DNA of 64,000 nucleotides from Saprospiraceae bacterium (lineage in GTDB: Bacteria > Bacteroidota > Bacteroidia > Chitinophagales > Saprospiraceae), in NCBI GenBank assembly GCA_025056735.1, contig JANWVR010000118.1, forward strand, positions 1-64,000. The letters are read 5' to 3'. The number at the start of each line of letters is the position of its first letter. The first letter of the stretch is position 1. Shown piece by piece: positions 28,347 to 37,741 of the stretch. A program made the position numbers and the translations under genes. The notes below the pieces were generated by a model, which worked only from the letters and a program-made list of their open reading frames with translations, was not told where the DNA came from and made no database searches.

Positions 28347-30827
28347 CTACCCTCGAGCGCTTAGCGCTGCGCTCATGCCGATGACTTCGGCAAACACGCC
28401 CGCCGCCGTAACCTCAGCGCCCGCCCCAGGGCCGCGCACGACCAACGGCCGCTCGGCATAGCGCTCGGTGGTGAAAACCACCATGTTGTCGCTCCCGTCC
28501 AACCCATAAAACGGGTGCTCTGGCCCTACGCGCTGCAGACCAATGCTGGCCTGCCCGTTTTCGATGAGCGCCACCCAGCGCAACACACGACCCTGACCCG
28601 CAGCCTCGGCGCGCAGCGCTTCAAAGTATTCGTCGTACTGGCGCAGTTCCTCCATAAATGCCTCCACGTCAGGCGCTTCAAGGCAGCGCGGAGGCAGGAT
28701 GCTTTCTACCGGAATGTCCTCCAACTCCAGCGGTAGGCCAATTTCGCGCGCTAAGATGAGCGCCTTGCGCCGCACGTCGGCGCCAGACAGGTCGTCGCGC
28801 GGATCGGGCTCTGTCAGCCCTTGCTGACGCGCTTCCTGCACGATGTCGGAAAAGCGGCGGCCTTCGGTGAAGTGATTGAACAAAAACGACAAGGTGCCCG
28901 ACAGCACGCCCTCGATGCGCCAGATGCGGTCGCCCGAAGCCAACAGGTCATTGAGCGTGCTGATGACGGGCAGACCCGCACCCACGTTCGTTTCATAGCG
29001 CCACAGCGCGCCGCGCCGCTCAGCCGTTTCCTTCAGGCGCCGGTATTGCTCCCAGGGCGCCGACGCCGCTAACTTGTTCGGCGTGCTGATGGAGATACTG
29101 GCGTCTAAGATGCGCTCGTAGTACCGCGTTACCTCTTCGGCGGCCGTGTTGTCAATAAAAATGGCGTTTGGCAGGTTGAGGCGTTCCATGTGCTCCACAA
29201 AAGCGGTCATAGAAAACGGCAGCTCCGCATTCTCTAAGAGCATCCGCCATTTTGCTAAGTCTAAGCCTTCTTCGTCGAAACACATGCGGCGGCTGTTGGC
29301 CAATCCGATCACCTTGATTTCCAGACGTCGGCGTTCGCGCAGGAAGGCCGCTTGGCGACGTATCTGCTCCAACAGGGCGCTGCCGATGAGGCCTACGCCC
29401 ACGACGAACAGATGCAGGCTTTTGGTATCAGAAAGGAAAAATGCTTCATGGATGGCGTTGAGCGCTTTCGTCTCGTCGGCGGCCGGCACCACCACTGAAA
29501 TGTTCAACTCGCTGGAACCCTGTGCAATGGCTACCACGTTGATGCCGTTGCGCCCCAGCGCCTGAAATAGCCGCCCTGAAATCCCCGGCGTATAGCGCAT
29601 GCCCTCGCCCACAATGGCAACGACCGACAAGTCGTTTTCCACTCGCATCGGCTCTACCAACCCGCTGCGCAGCTCATACACGAATTCGCGCTCAGCCGCC
29701 TGCCGGGCCAGTTCCGCTTGCTGAGGCGATACGGCAAAGGTGATGCTGCTTTCGCTGGAGCCTTGTGTGATGAGCACCACGTTGACCCCCTCGCGCGCCA
29801 TGGCGCCAAAAAGCCGCGCTGCCATGCCCGGCACGCCAAACAGGCCGCTGCCCTCCAGCGTTAGCAGGCTAATCTGGTTAATGCTGGAAATGCCCTTGAC
29901 TGGATGCCGCCGCTCTTCTTCCGCCGGCAGCGAAGGGCCGATATACGTGCCTGCAAACGAAGGATTAAACGTGTTGCGAATGAGCAGCGGAATGCCCTGC
30001 TCCATGGCGGGCCGTATGGTGGGCGGGTAGATCACCTTAGCGCCAAAGTGGCTCATTTCCATGGCTTCCCGATAGGTCATGGCCGGCAGTGTGAACGCCT
30101 TTTTCACCCGCCTCGGGTCGGCCGTGAGCACGCCGTTGACGTCCGTCCAGATTTCGATGGCCTCGGCCTGCAGCGCAGCGCCCAGAATGGCTGCGGTGTA
30201 GTCGGAGCCGCCGCGGCCCAGCGTGGTCGTCAGGCCGTCTTCGGTACTGCCGATAAAGCCCGTAACGGCCTGCACAGCGCCGTGGTGCTGCGCGTAATGC
30301 GCGCGGATGAGGGCATTTGTTTGCTCAAAAAGCACCTGTGCCTGCCCAAAGCGCGCATCGGTGCGGATAATCCGCCGGGCGTCTAAATATTCGGTTGGAA
30401 TGCCCGCTTGCTGCATAGCATAGGTGAGGATGAGTGCCGAGTTGCGTTCGCCGAAGCTGACTACAAAGTCTAACGAACGGGCCGACACTTCGCGCAGCAG
30501 GTAGATACCGTGCAGGATGTTGCTCAAGTCTTCGAAGTGTTCGGCTAAAGCGGTCTCGAGCGGCGGGCGATTTTCGGGCTTCAGCAGCGCCTCGACGGCT
30601 TCAGCGTGGCGCTGGCGCAGCTTCTCGAACAGCGACAGGTACGTGCCATCGCCCCGGGCAGCGCGTTGGGCGGTCTCGATAAGCGTATCGGTTACTTTGG
30701 AAAAGGCCGAGAAAACAACGCTGAACGCTCGCCCTTGGCGATAATACTCCACCAGCACGGGCAAGAGCAGCTCCTGAATGGTCTGCGGCATGCCTACGGA
30801 GGTGCCGCCAAATTTGAGGATGCGCAT
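28347..30827 (-). CDS. thrA: Bifunctional aspartokinase/homoserine dehydrogenase
   Basis: MRILKFGGTSVGMPQTI, SFGERNSALI, tandem ACT regions (IAQGSSELNISVVV), then VVGVGLIGSALLEQIRR...NVGAGLPVISTLNDLLASGD. Confidence 0.95.
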   Translation of the reverse strand: MRILKFGGTSVGMPQTIQELLLPVLVEYYRQGRAFSVVFSAFSKVTDTLIETAQRAARGDGTYLSLFEKLRQRHAEAVEALLKPENRPPLETALAEHFEDLSNILHGIYLLREVSARSLDFVVSFGERNSALILTYAMQQAGIPTEYLDARRIIRTDARFGQAQVLFEQTNALIRAHYAQHHGAVQAVTGFIGSTEDGLTTTLGRGGSDYTAAILGAALQAEAIEIWTDVNGVLTADPRRVKKAFTLPAMTYREAMEMSHFGAKVIYPPTIRPAMEQGIPLLIRNTFNPSFAGTYIGPSLPAEEERRHPVKGISSINQISLLTLEGSGLFGVPGMAARLFGAMAREGVNVVLITQGSSESSITFAVSPQQAELARQAAEREFVYELRSGLVEPMRVENDLSVVAIVGEGMRYTPGISGRLFQALGRNGINVVAIAQGSSELNISVVVPAADETKALNAIHEAFFLSDTKSLHLFVVGVGLIGSALLEQIRRQAAFLRERRRLEIKVIGLANSRRMCFDEEGLDLAKWRMLLENAELPFSMTAFVEHMERLNLPNAIFIDNTAAEEVTRYYERILDASISISTPNKLAASAPWEQYRRLKETAERRGALWRYETNVGAGLPVISTLNDLLASGDRIWRIEGVLSGTLSFLFNHFTEGRRFSDIVQEARQQGLTEPDPRDDLSGADVRRKALILAREIGLPLELEDIPVESILPPRCLEAPDVEAFMEELRQYDEYFEALRAEAAGQGRVLRWVALIENGQASIGLQRVGPEHPFYGLDGSDNMVVFTTERYAERPLVVRGPGAGAEVTAAGVFAEVIGMSAALSARG

Positions 30828-30980
30828 ACGAAGGCTCTTTGAGGCGCAAAGAACGGGCAAACGCGCGGAAAGGCAGGGCAGAAGCGATGAGGTCGGGAAT
30901 ACGGGCGCGCGGCAGACGAGCTCGCGTTTGGTCAGCTATCTTCGGGGGCAAGGTGGCTGGCCGGGTGTGTTCCTTCAGAG

Positions 30981-31175
30981 TCAGGCTGCTATGTTCAGAA
31001 GAAACCAACTTAAAATAAACAGGAGAATGGCCAGGATAACCATCACAATCAGACAGAATTGAATAATCTTTTTCAGAAAATGCCCTAACGCCTTAACTAT
31101 TATTATTACAAAGACCAGCACACCAAAGGCAAGGGCTGCCATGAGCAGAATACTGATGATTTGTAGAGCAGTCAT
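30981..31175 (-). CDS. Small membrane protein
   Basis: 64 aa with two hydrophobic segments; coding call moderate. Confidence 0.4.
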   Translation of the reverse strand: MTALQIISILLMAALAFGVLVFVIIIVKALGHFLKKIIQFCLIVMVILAILLFILSWFLLNIAA

Positions 31176-31608
31176 AAGAAGGCATTTTTTGATGAAAGGG
31201 TTTTGATAATGAGGCTGTTATCTGTTTGGGCAGGCAAAAGACTCCCCCCTCGCCGCCTGGGGGCAGCTTGCTCAGGTAAAAATTCTTGGGATTAGCTCCG
31301 CGGCAAGGGCTGGCTGGAGTTGGCTCAGTCGCTCCTGAGGAAGGCAAGGATTGTCAACCAGCCGTCTAAACTATGCACAAATTTGGCTATGCCGATGAAA
31401 ACTTACAATACCTTAAACACTAAAGAAGGTCTATTTTACTCCTTCGGCACGGATAAAAAACTATAAAATTTCATCTCGAAACCATTTAAAACCTATGCGG
31501 GATGTTTCAGCGTTTTTATGAAATGGCTGTAGGATTTTTCCATAAAAATTCTGGATAAATTCCGGGTCAAACGAAATTTGGCGCTGAAACTTAATTGTGC
31601 CAAAAAGT

Positions 31609-33561
31609 ATGATTATCCAGCGTAGAACATTTTTGGCTCTTTATGAAAAGATCGAGGCTAAGTTGCAAGAGCTCTCTCCGCCCATATACATCAGGCGGGC
31701 AGATGGCAGGCAGGATACAGTAAGCCTTGGGACGGTTTGGAATCCGTGGGAGGATGCCGACGCGAATCATGCTGCCTGCGTGATCTTGCGAGCATTAGAA
31801 AGGGATGGGTATCTGCCGGAGGGCCAGAACTTTCAATTTGGCAGATTTCTTTACAACAAATACCATGAGCTCCAGAAGAACCCCGGAGCGCAGCAGGTCA
31901 TGGTAAGGGATGAGGAGTATGTTCAACTTTTGTGTAAGTATTTGGGCTGCAATAGCTTAGAAGACTTTGTGCGGAAGTGCGAGAAGGAAGAGGTGCTTCG
32001 CTGGCCTCCGGAATGGATGCCTCAGAACGGGGATGGTTTCACCTATTATATCGGTACCTACTTCTCTTTTCGCAGTTATCGGGTGAATAAGTTCCTGTTG
32101 GGTATTCGTCCCATAAAAGAGCATGGGGCGCCAGTAGATTGTTGGGTATGGGGGTTTCACACCAACGAGCAGATGCACGACGCCGGATTTACACCCGACG
32201 AGCCGGTTAATTCTCCGGTACTCAAAGGCGACGCTGTTGTTCTGGGGCGCTATCTCCATGTTCGGGTGAATGCAGACCCTGCCGAGGCGCGCGAGGTGGC
32301 TTATCCGTTGCAGATGAACCTGATAGGGATTTGCGAGGACGTTATGGGCCGATTTTCGCTAACTCAATCAGTCATCCCGTGCACGTTGCAGACGGTGTCG
32401 CTTTTTGGCTACTTGATTGCTCTGGAGGCATATCTGCTTCGATGCACAACGGAGGAAGCGCGGGCCTTGAAGGCCGATCCTGTAACTTATCGGAGTCCTC
32501 ATCTTGGGGTGGCTGCCATTACCCAGGAGCAGGAGCGGTGTCTGCACTTATACTACATGCTCCAGCGCCGGAATTTCCGGGTCAAGTTGGCGCCCAATGT
32601 TTTTCGGTTGCGCGATTTGGAGTACCGCGGCAATCGTGTGCTCCGTTACGCGAACATGTTGGCGGGTACCTATCGGGTGTGGAATCTGGGGCTTAAACGG
32701 GGCGTTGTGATACAGAGCAAGCTGGTCATTAGTGAGGAGACGCCTTTCAGGGCATTGTTTTATCCTTATTTACCGCAAGAAACGGTCCATTTTGAGGACT
32801 TGGAAGAGCAGCTGGCTGTCATGACCCTCAGCCACGAGGTGCGGCCGCACCATTTGAGCTTTACTACCTATGCCCGCTCCAGGCTGACCTTAGTCAGCAT
32901 GGCTATTTTTGATATCCAGGAGATGGGCAGCCGCGGTTGGGCGGAGGGCATGTTTATATCAACCGGCTACGACTCTAAAGGCATTGTTGGCGGCTATGCC
33001 GTCATGTGCAGGGTAAAAAAAGGCGAAGCATGCGAACCGCGAAGAATGGAGCGCGAAGAGGCAGAGCGGTATGCGCAGGATTTGGGTATTGCAGATATGT
33101 ATAAAGGCTTGCGGCAGTTGTGGAAGCGCAAGCTGTGGAAGCCGAAGACGAATACTCGTTTAGGCTGTTATGGCGTGCTTCGTCGGCCAGATAGTGGCGC
33201 CATTTTGACAGTATTCAGGACAGAAGGCCCGTATTCAGGCGCCCTTGATTTGCCTGGAGGCTTGGTCGAGTTCGGCGAGACGCCCGAGATGGCGCTTCGC
33301 CGTCTGTTCGAGCGAGAGACGGGTCTTCGAGTAAGGGATATTCAACTCTTGGGCAACGAGTCGCATCAGCAAATATGGCGTCGTAAGGACGGCATTGAAG
33401 AAAACATGCACCACATTGGCCTCATTTACCAGGTGGCGGTAGATGACTGGGAGGGAGACCTCCCATTCCCTTATCTACACTGGACAGGCGCTGGCACTCC
33501 TGCCGCCCAGCTCTCCCCCTTTGCCGCCCGCGTTCTTTACGGGCCGGTGGCATCAGAGTAG
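31609..33561 (+). CDS. Uncharacterised N-terminal region fused to a C-terminal Nudix-fold domain with degenerate Nudix box
   Basis: ATG at 31609 (GTG 31597 also possible). C-terminus RLGCYGVLRRPDSGAILTVFRTEGPYSGALDLPGGLVEFGETPEMALRRLFERETGL is Nudix-like; residues 1 to about 510 not recognised. Confidence 0.85.
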   Translation: MIIQRRTFLALYEKIEAKLQELSPPIYIRRADGRQDTVSLGTVWNPWEDADANHAACVILRALERDGYLPEGQNFQFGRFLYNKYHELQKNPGAQQVMVRDEEYVQLLCKYLGCNSLEDFVRKCEKEEVLRWPPEWMPQNGDGFTYYIGTYFSFRSYRVNKFLLGIRPIKEHGAPVDCWVWGFHTNEQMHDAGFTPDEPVNSPVLKGDAVVLGRYLHVRVNADPAEAREVAYPLQMNLIGICEDVMGRFSLTQSVIPCTLQTVSLFGYLIALEAYLLRCTTEEARALKADPVTYRSPHLGVAAITQEQERCLHLYYMLQRRNFRVKLAPNVFRLRDLEYRGNRVLRYANMLAGTYRVWNLGLKRGVVIQSKLVISEETPFRALFYPYLPQETVHFEDLEEQLAVMTLSHEVRPHHLSFTTYARSRLTLVSMAIFDIQEMGSRGWAEGMFISTGYDSKGIVGGYAVMCRVKKGEACEPRRMEREEAERYAQDLGIADMYKGLRQLWKRKLWKPKTNTRLGCYGVLRRPDSGAILTVFRTEGPYSGALDLPGGLVEFGETPEMALRRLFERETGLRVRDIQLLGNESHQQIWRRKDGIEENMHHIGLIYQVAVDDWEGDLPFPYLHWTGAGTPAAQLSPFAARVLYGPVASE

Positions 33562-33568
33562 CCTTTTT

Positions 33569-34321
33569 TTACCGCACCGCTTTCCATTCTTCTACGTATG
33601 AGCGGCGCAGAAACAGCAGCGATAGGGCTTCGCGCAGGTAGATGAGGTTGAGGCGCAAGTAGCCGTATTCCCGAAAGCGGCGCGGCGAGTGGTGGACGCA
33701 CAGGCCACTCAAGTAAGCAATACGCCCTTCGCGGTGGAGGCGATAGAACAGATTGCAGTCTTCGCCGGCAACGATGCGCTCGTTGTATCCCCCGATGCGC
33801 TCGAAGACAGAGCGGCGCACAAACTGGCATTCCCCTTTGCCCAAATAGATACCTACATAAAAGGAGGCGTGGATGGCCCAATTCATGATCTTGTGATAGA
33901 AGCGGTCTATCCACCGGGCTTCGTATGGGTAAACGCGAATAGGCGTTGTGGCCGCCACTACCTCCGGGCGCTGCTCGAACGTGTGCAGAAGGGTGCGGAA
34001 GAAGTGCTCGACATTCGGGATGTGCACATCGGCGTCGGTGTGGAAGAGAAATTCGCCCTGTGCTAAGGCAGCGCCGGCGTTGCGGCCGATAGCGATGTTT
34101 TGCTTTCCCTGGGCCTGTACTAGCTTCAGTCGGCCAAAGGGCCATCCGGTTTGCATTTGCTGAATGATAGTAAACGTATCATCGGTGCTTCCTCCGTCGG
34201 AGACGATGACTTCCAAGCCGAGTTTTTCCACATAGGGTTCGTATTGCGCCAGCGTTGGGCCGATGTAGTGGCCTTCGTTTTTGGTGGGTATGACGATGCT
34301 GATGCGGATGGGTGAGACCAT
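33569..34321 (-). CDS. Glycosyltransferase family 2
   Basis: RISIVIPTKNEGHYIGPTLAQ, EVIVSDGGSTDDT, FLFHTDADVHIP. Confidence 0.9.
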   Translation of the reverse strand: MVSPIRISIVIPTKNEGHYIGPTLAQYEPYVEKLGLEVIVSDGGSTDDTFTIIQQMQTGWPFGRLKLVQAQGKQNIAIGRNAGAALAQGEFLFHTDADVHIPNVEHFFRTLLHTFEQRPEVVAATTPIRVYPYEARWIDRFYHKIMNWAIHASFYVGIYLGKGECQFVRRSVFERIGGYNERIVAGEDCNLFYRLHREGRIAYLSGLCVHHSPRRFREYGYLRLNLIYLREALSLLFLRRSYVEEWKAVR

Positions 34322-34377
34322 ACAGCAGGTGTAGGCGTTGAAACGGCGGACAAAAGTACGCCGATGGCGCTAAAAAA

Positions 34378-34417
34378 ATCAGCACGACGCCCTTCCTGTG
34401 AAGGACGCCGTGCTGAT
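34378..34417 (-). terminator. Terminator of the sigma-factor gene
   Basis: 18-bp arms atcagcacgacgcccttc / gaaggacgccgtgctgat with 2 mismatches; followed by ttttttt on the minus strand. Confidence 0.8.
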
Positions 34418-34446
34418 AACGTCAGGCTCGCGGTTTGTGGGAATGC

Positions 34447-35034
34447 TTATTGAAGGACGACCGATTTTTCGGACATCATTCTTCGGATGTTGATGAGGGC
34501 ATAACGCATTCGGCCCAAAGCGGTGTTGATGCTTACGCGCGTGAGGGCGGCGATTTCCTTGAAGCTCATATCGGCATAGTGGCGCAGGATGACCACCTCG
34601 CGCTGTTCGGGCGGCAAGGCATCCACCAATTGTCGTACACGGTGGTGTGTCTCGCTGCGGATGATGCTGTCATCGGGGCCATCATCGTTGACGCGCAGAA
34701 TATCGAAGATGTCGAACTCTTCGGATTTGCCCACGTGCGCGCGGCGTTTGTTGCGCCGGTGATAGTCCACGCATAGATTATAAGCAATACGCATGGCCCA
34801 CTGTACAAACTTACCTTCGTGGTTGTAGCGGCCCCGGCGCAGAGTATCTATAATCTTGATGAACACCTCCTGGAAGATATCCTCTGCTAAGGCTCTATCC
34901 TTAACAAAAAGATAAATTGAGGTGTAAATTTTCGCCTTGTAGCGGTTGAGGAGCACCTCAAAAGCGCTTTCATCGCCATCCATGTAGCGGGCGATGAGTT
35001 CCTGGTCGTTGACCAAAACAGATACAGCTTGCAT
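34447..35034 (-). CDS. RNA polymerase sigma factor, ECF type
   Basis: DIFQEVFIKIIDTLRRGRYNHEGKFVQWAMRIAYNLCVDYHRR; LPPEQREVVILRHYADMSFKEIAALTRVSINTALGRMRYAL. Confidence 0.93.
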   Translation of the reverse strand: MQAVSVLVNDQELIARYMDGDESAFEVLLNRYKAKIYTSIYLFVKDRALAEDIFQEVFIKIIDTLRRGRYNHEGKFVQWAMRIAYNLCVDYHRRNKRRAHVGKSEEFDIFDILRVNDDGPDDSIIRSETHHRVRQLVDALPPEQREVVILRHYADMSFKEIAALTRVSINTALGRMRYALINIRRMMSEKSVVLQ

Positions 35035-35265
35035 ACGCTAAACTTGTTGTTTTACAGGCAAATAGCGTTTAGTGTGGTGTACAAGCTATATCCGATAGGC
35101 CAAAAAGAGTGAGTGGTGTTGTTTGTTTTTCCGGGTCAAAAGTAGGCGCTATTTTTAAAGCGCCCAAAAAATTTTTCACTTTTAACATTTTTTAACGTTG
35201 CCCTCTACCTGCCTGGTGCTTTATGCGCATACGGCTGGGGCGTTTTATTTTTGCCATGTCTTTTC

Positions 35266-36537
35266 ATGGAGATAGCCATACTTTTAGCTCTTATTGGTCT
35301 GCACGGGTTTTGGGTGCTGGGCAGATCGGCTTTGGCTCCGCGGGGAGGGGCTGCGCCTGCTTCGGCTTCGTCGTCGGAGAGTCCGTATAAGAGTCCGGAT
35401 GTGGTTGAAGAGACGTTGCAGGTTTCCATATTGGTACTAACGCTTGTGGAGGGTGCCTATGCCGGTTGGAAGCTAGGCGATGGGCTGACGCCGTGGGTTT
35501 CCTCTATTGAGTCGTTGGCGCCGTATGCGCAGGGGATATCGGTGGTGCTTGTGCTGATGGTTGTGGCTTGCGTCGTTTTGTTGTTGGGCGAGTGGGTTCC
35601 TAAGTATTTGGCGGCGCAGTATCCGAAAGGTGCAGCTGCGGCGGCGCGTCCGTTTGTGTTTCTGCCGCTGCGCGTGTTTTATCCGTGGTATGTGGCGTTG
35701 CAGCGTACGACAAAGGGGCTGCTGGGTCTTTTCATTCAACGGCCAGTAGTGGAGCCGCACGTGTCGGAGGAAGAGATTAAAAACTTAGTGCTCAAGGCCA
35801 ATCGGCAGGGCGTGCTAGAAGAAAAGGAAAGCGAATTTATCCAGAACATTTTGCGCTTTGCCGATCGCGACGCATACGCGATTATGACGCACCGCAATGA
35901 ATTGGAATGGCTCGACGTGCAGGCTTCTTTAGAGGAAAACGACCGCATCATCCGCGAAAGCGGGTACACCAAGTTTTTACTGTGCGACGGAGCGATTGAG
36001 AATATCTTAGGTGTAGTCAAACTACGCGATTACATTGACAATGTGAACAAACCCGGCTTCGACTTGCGCCAGATAGCCACGCCGCCGCTGTACATCCCAG
36101 AGACGATGAACGCGCTGAAAATCTTAGAGCGCTTTCGCAATGAACGCAACTACTTCGCTGTGGTGGTGGACGAATACGGCTCCATTCAGGGCATCATCAC
36201 GCTGCACGACCTGACGGAAAGCATTTTTGGAAACCTGCCCGATATGGACGACATAGAGGAGCCGCCCATCGTCGTGCGGGAGGACGGCAGCTGGCTCGTC
36301 GAGGGCAGCATCCTGGTGGACGAACTCCGGGAGATTGTCCCTATCTCCGAGTTTGAAGACCCCGATACCGACTACGCCACCTTAGCGGGCTACATTTTGC
36401 ATCGAATGGGCGAAATACCGCGCGCTGGCGACCACTTTACTGCTGAGGGCTTCCGCTTCGAGGTGGTGGATATGGATAAAAGCAAAATTGATAAGGTGCT
36501 GATATCGAAGGTGGAGGCCGCTCCAGAGGAAATGTAA
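35266..36537 (+). CDS. CNNM/CBS/CorC-type membrane protein, GldE-like
   Basis: N-terminal TM domain; VSEEEIKNLVLKANRQGVLEEKESEFIQNILRFADRDAYAIMTHR; CBS pair; C-terminal transporter-associated domain. Confidence 0.8.
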   Translation: MEIAILLALIGLHGFWVLGRSALAPRGGAAPASASSSESPYKSPDVVEETLQVSILVLTLVEGAYAGWKLGDGLTPWVSSIESLAPYAQGISVVLVLMVVACVVLLLGEWVPKYLAAQYPKGAAAAARPFVFLPLRVFYPWYVALQRTTKGLLGLFIQRPVVEPHVSEEEIKNLVLKANRQGVLEEKESEFIQNILRFADRDAYAIMTHRNELEWLDVQASLEENDRIIRESGYTKFLLCDGAIENILGVVKLRDYIDNVNKPGFDLRQIATPPLYIPETMNALKILERFRNERNYFAVVVDEYGSIQGIITLHDLTESIFGNLPDMDDIEEPPIVVREDGSWLVEGSILVDELREIVPISEFEDPDTDYATLAGYILHRMGEIPRAGDHFTAEGFRFEVVDMDKSKIDKVLISKVEAAPEEM

Positions 36538-36539
36538 TT

Positions 36540-37295
36540 CTATCGAAGTCCGATGACCGCCATCATGCGCCCAGTGCGACCGCCCGAAAGCCGGTGGGAG
36601 AAGTAGTCATCGCTGTGCAATACGGTAGAGTAGGGCGACACCTCTATCTGCTCCGCGGGCAAACCGCAGGCGCGCAACTGCTGGACGATGGCGCCCCTCA
36701 AGTCCACAAAATGGCGGCCTTTGGCGGCATTGAAGCGCACAAAAGCGCTGTCAAATTGCGCGGCCACCTCCGGGCCAACCTCGAAGGAGCACTCGTCAAT
36801 GCACGTACCGACATAGGCCAGACAATCGCCGCCACGCGTGCCCATCCACTCCGCCATGGCCTGCAACGTTTTGGGCACAATGCCCGCTACGGCGCCGCGC
36901 CAGCCAGCGTGTATGGCCGCTATGGCCCTTTTCCGCATGTCATACACCAACACGGGCGCGCAATCGGCCACTGAAACACCCAATACAACGCCCGGCTTCC
37001 GCGTAACTAAGGCATCATAACCCGAAGAGCCCCCCGCCGCCTCGACCCACTGAACCTCCGCGCCATGTACTTGATAACTCCAGGCCAATTGCTCCGGGCG
37101 AAAACCCACTGCTGCGCCAAAGCGCCGCCGGTTTTCCTCCACGTATTCGGGTGCGTCGTCGGTGCGCTTACCCAAATTGAGCGAGTCGTAGGGCGCAGGA
37201 CTAACGCCGCCGTGGCGCGTGCTTTCGGCGGCGACCAATTCGGAACGCTGGAACAGCGTTGGCGTGCGAAACATAAGAGGCATTGGGGACGACAT
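36540..37295 (-). CDS. pgeF: Polyphenol oxidase/laccase-domain (YfiH, PgeF-like) protein
   Basis: STRHGGVSPAPYDSLNLG, VSVADCAPVLVYD, AIHAGWRGAVAGI. Confidence 0.88.
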   Translation of the reverse strand: MSSPMPLMFRTPTLFQRSELVAAESTRHGGVSPAPYDSLNLGKRTDDAPEYVEENRRRFGAAVGFRPEQLAWSYQVHGAEVQWVEAAGGSSGYDALVTRKPGVVLGVSVADCAPVLVYDMRKRAIAAIHAGWRGAVAGIVPKTLQAMAEWMGTRGGDCLAYVGTCIDECSFEVGPEVAAQFDSAFVRFNAAKGRHFVDLRGAIVQQLRACGLPAEQIEVSPYSTVLHSDDYFSHRLSGGRTGRMMAVIGLR

Positions 37296-37674
37296 GGGTT
37301 ATCTCGTGTTTTTACTGCAGAGGTACGAATTTTTTGCTAATGTAAAGTTCGTATGTGCAGATTTCATAACTAATGCTATGCACAAGCAGCGTAGAACGTT
37401 TTGTCAGCGCCGAACCTGCTTGGTAAAAGCGCTCGTTGCTAAAATCTTTATTCCTTTAAAAAGCTACCATTCGACATCAAGCATTTCTCCACAGGGTGAT
37501 GTTTGTCAGGAGATTGGATGAGGCGGAGGGGCAGTCTTGCTCCGTTCCGCCCGATAAAGCGGGCAGTTACAGGATGCTCGATCTGCCGGCTTCAATCGAA
37601 TGACAATCCCTAAAGTAGAACGGCATTCCGCCTCGTTTGCATAAAGTCTGTCCATGACCATGACAAAATTACAC

Positions 37675-37704
37675 AGGGCCGCAGAGATTTTTCTCTACGG
37701 CCCT
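37675..37704 (-). terminator. Terminator downstream of the DUF3616-type gene
   Basis: agggccgcagaga-tttt-tctctacggccct hairpin (one wobble/mismatch). Confidence 0.6.
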
Positions 37705-37741
37705 ATGTGGCTTAGAAGAGCCGTTCAGCACAGGCGAGACT

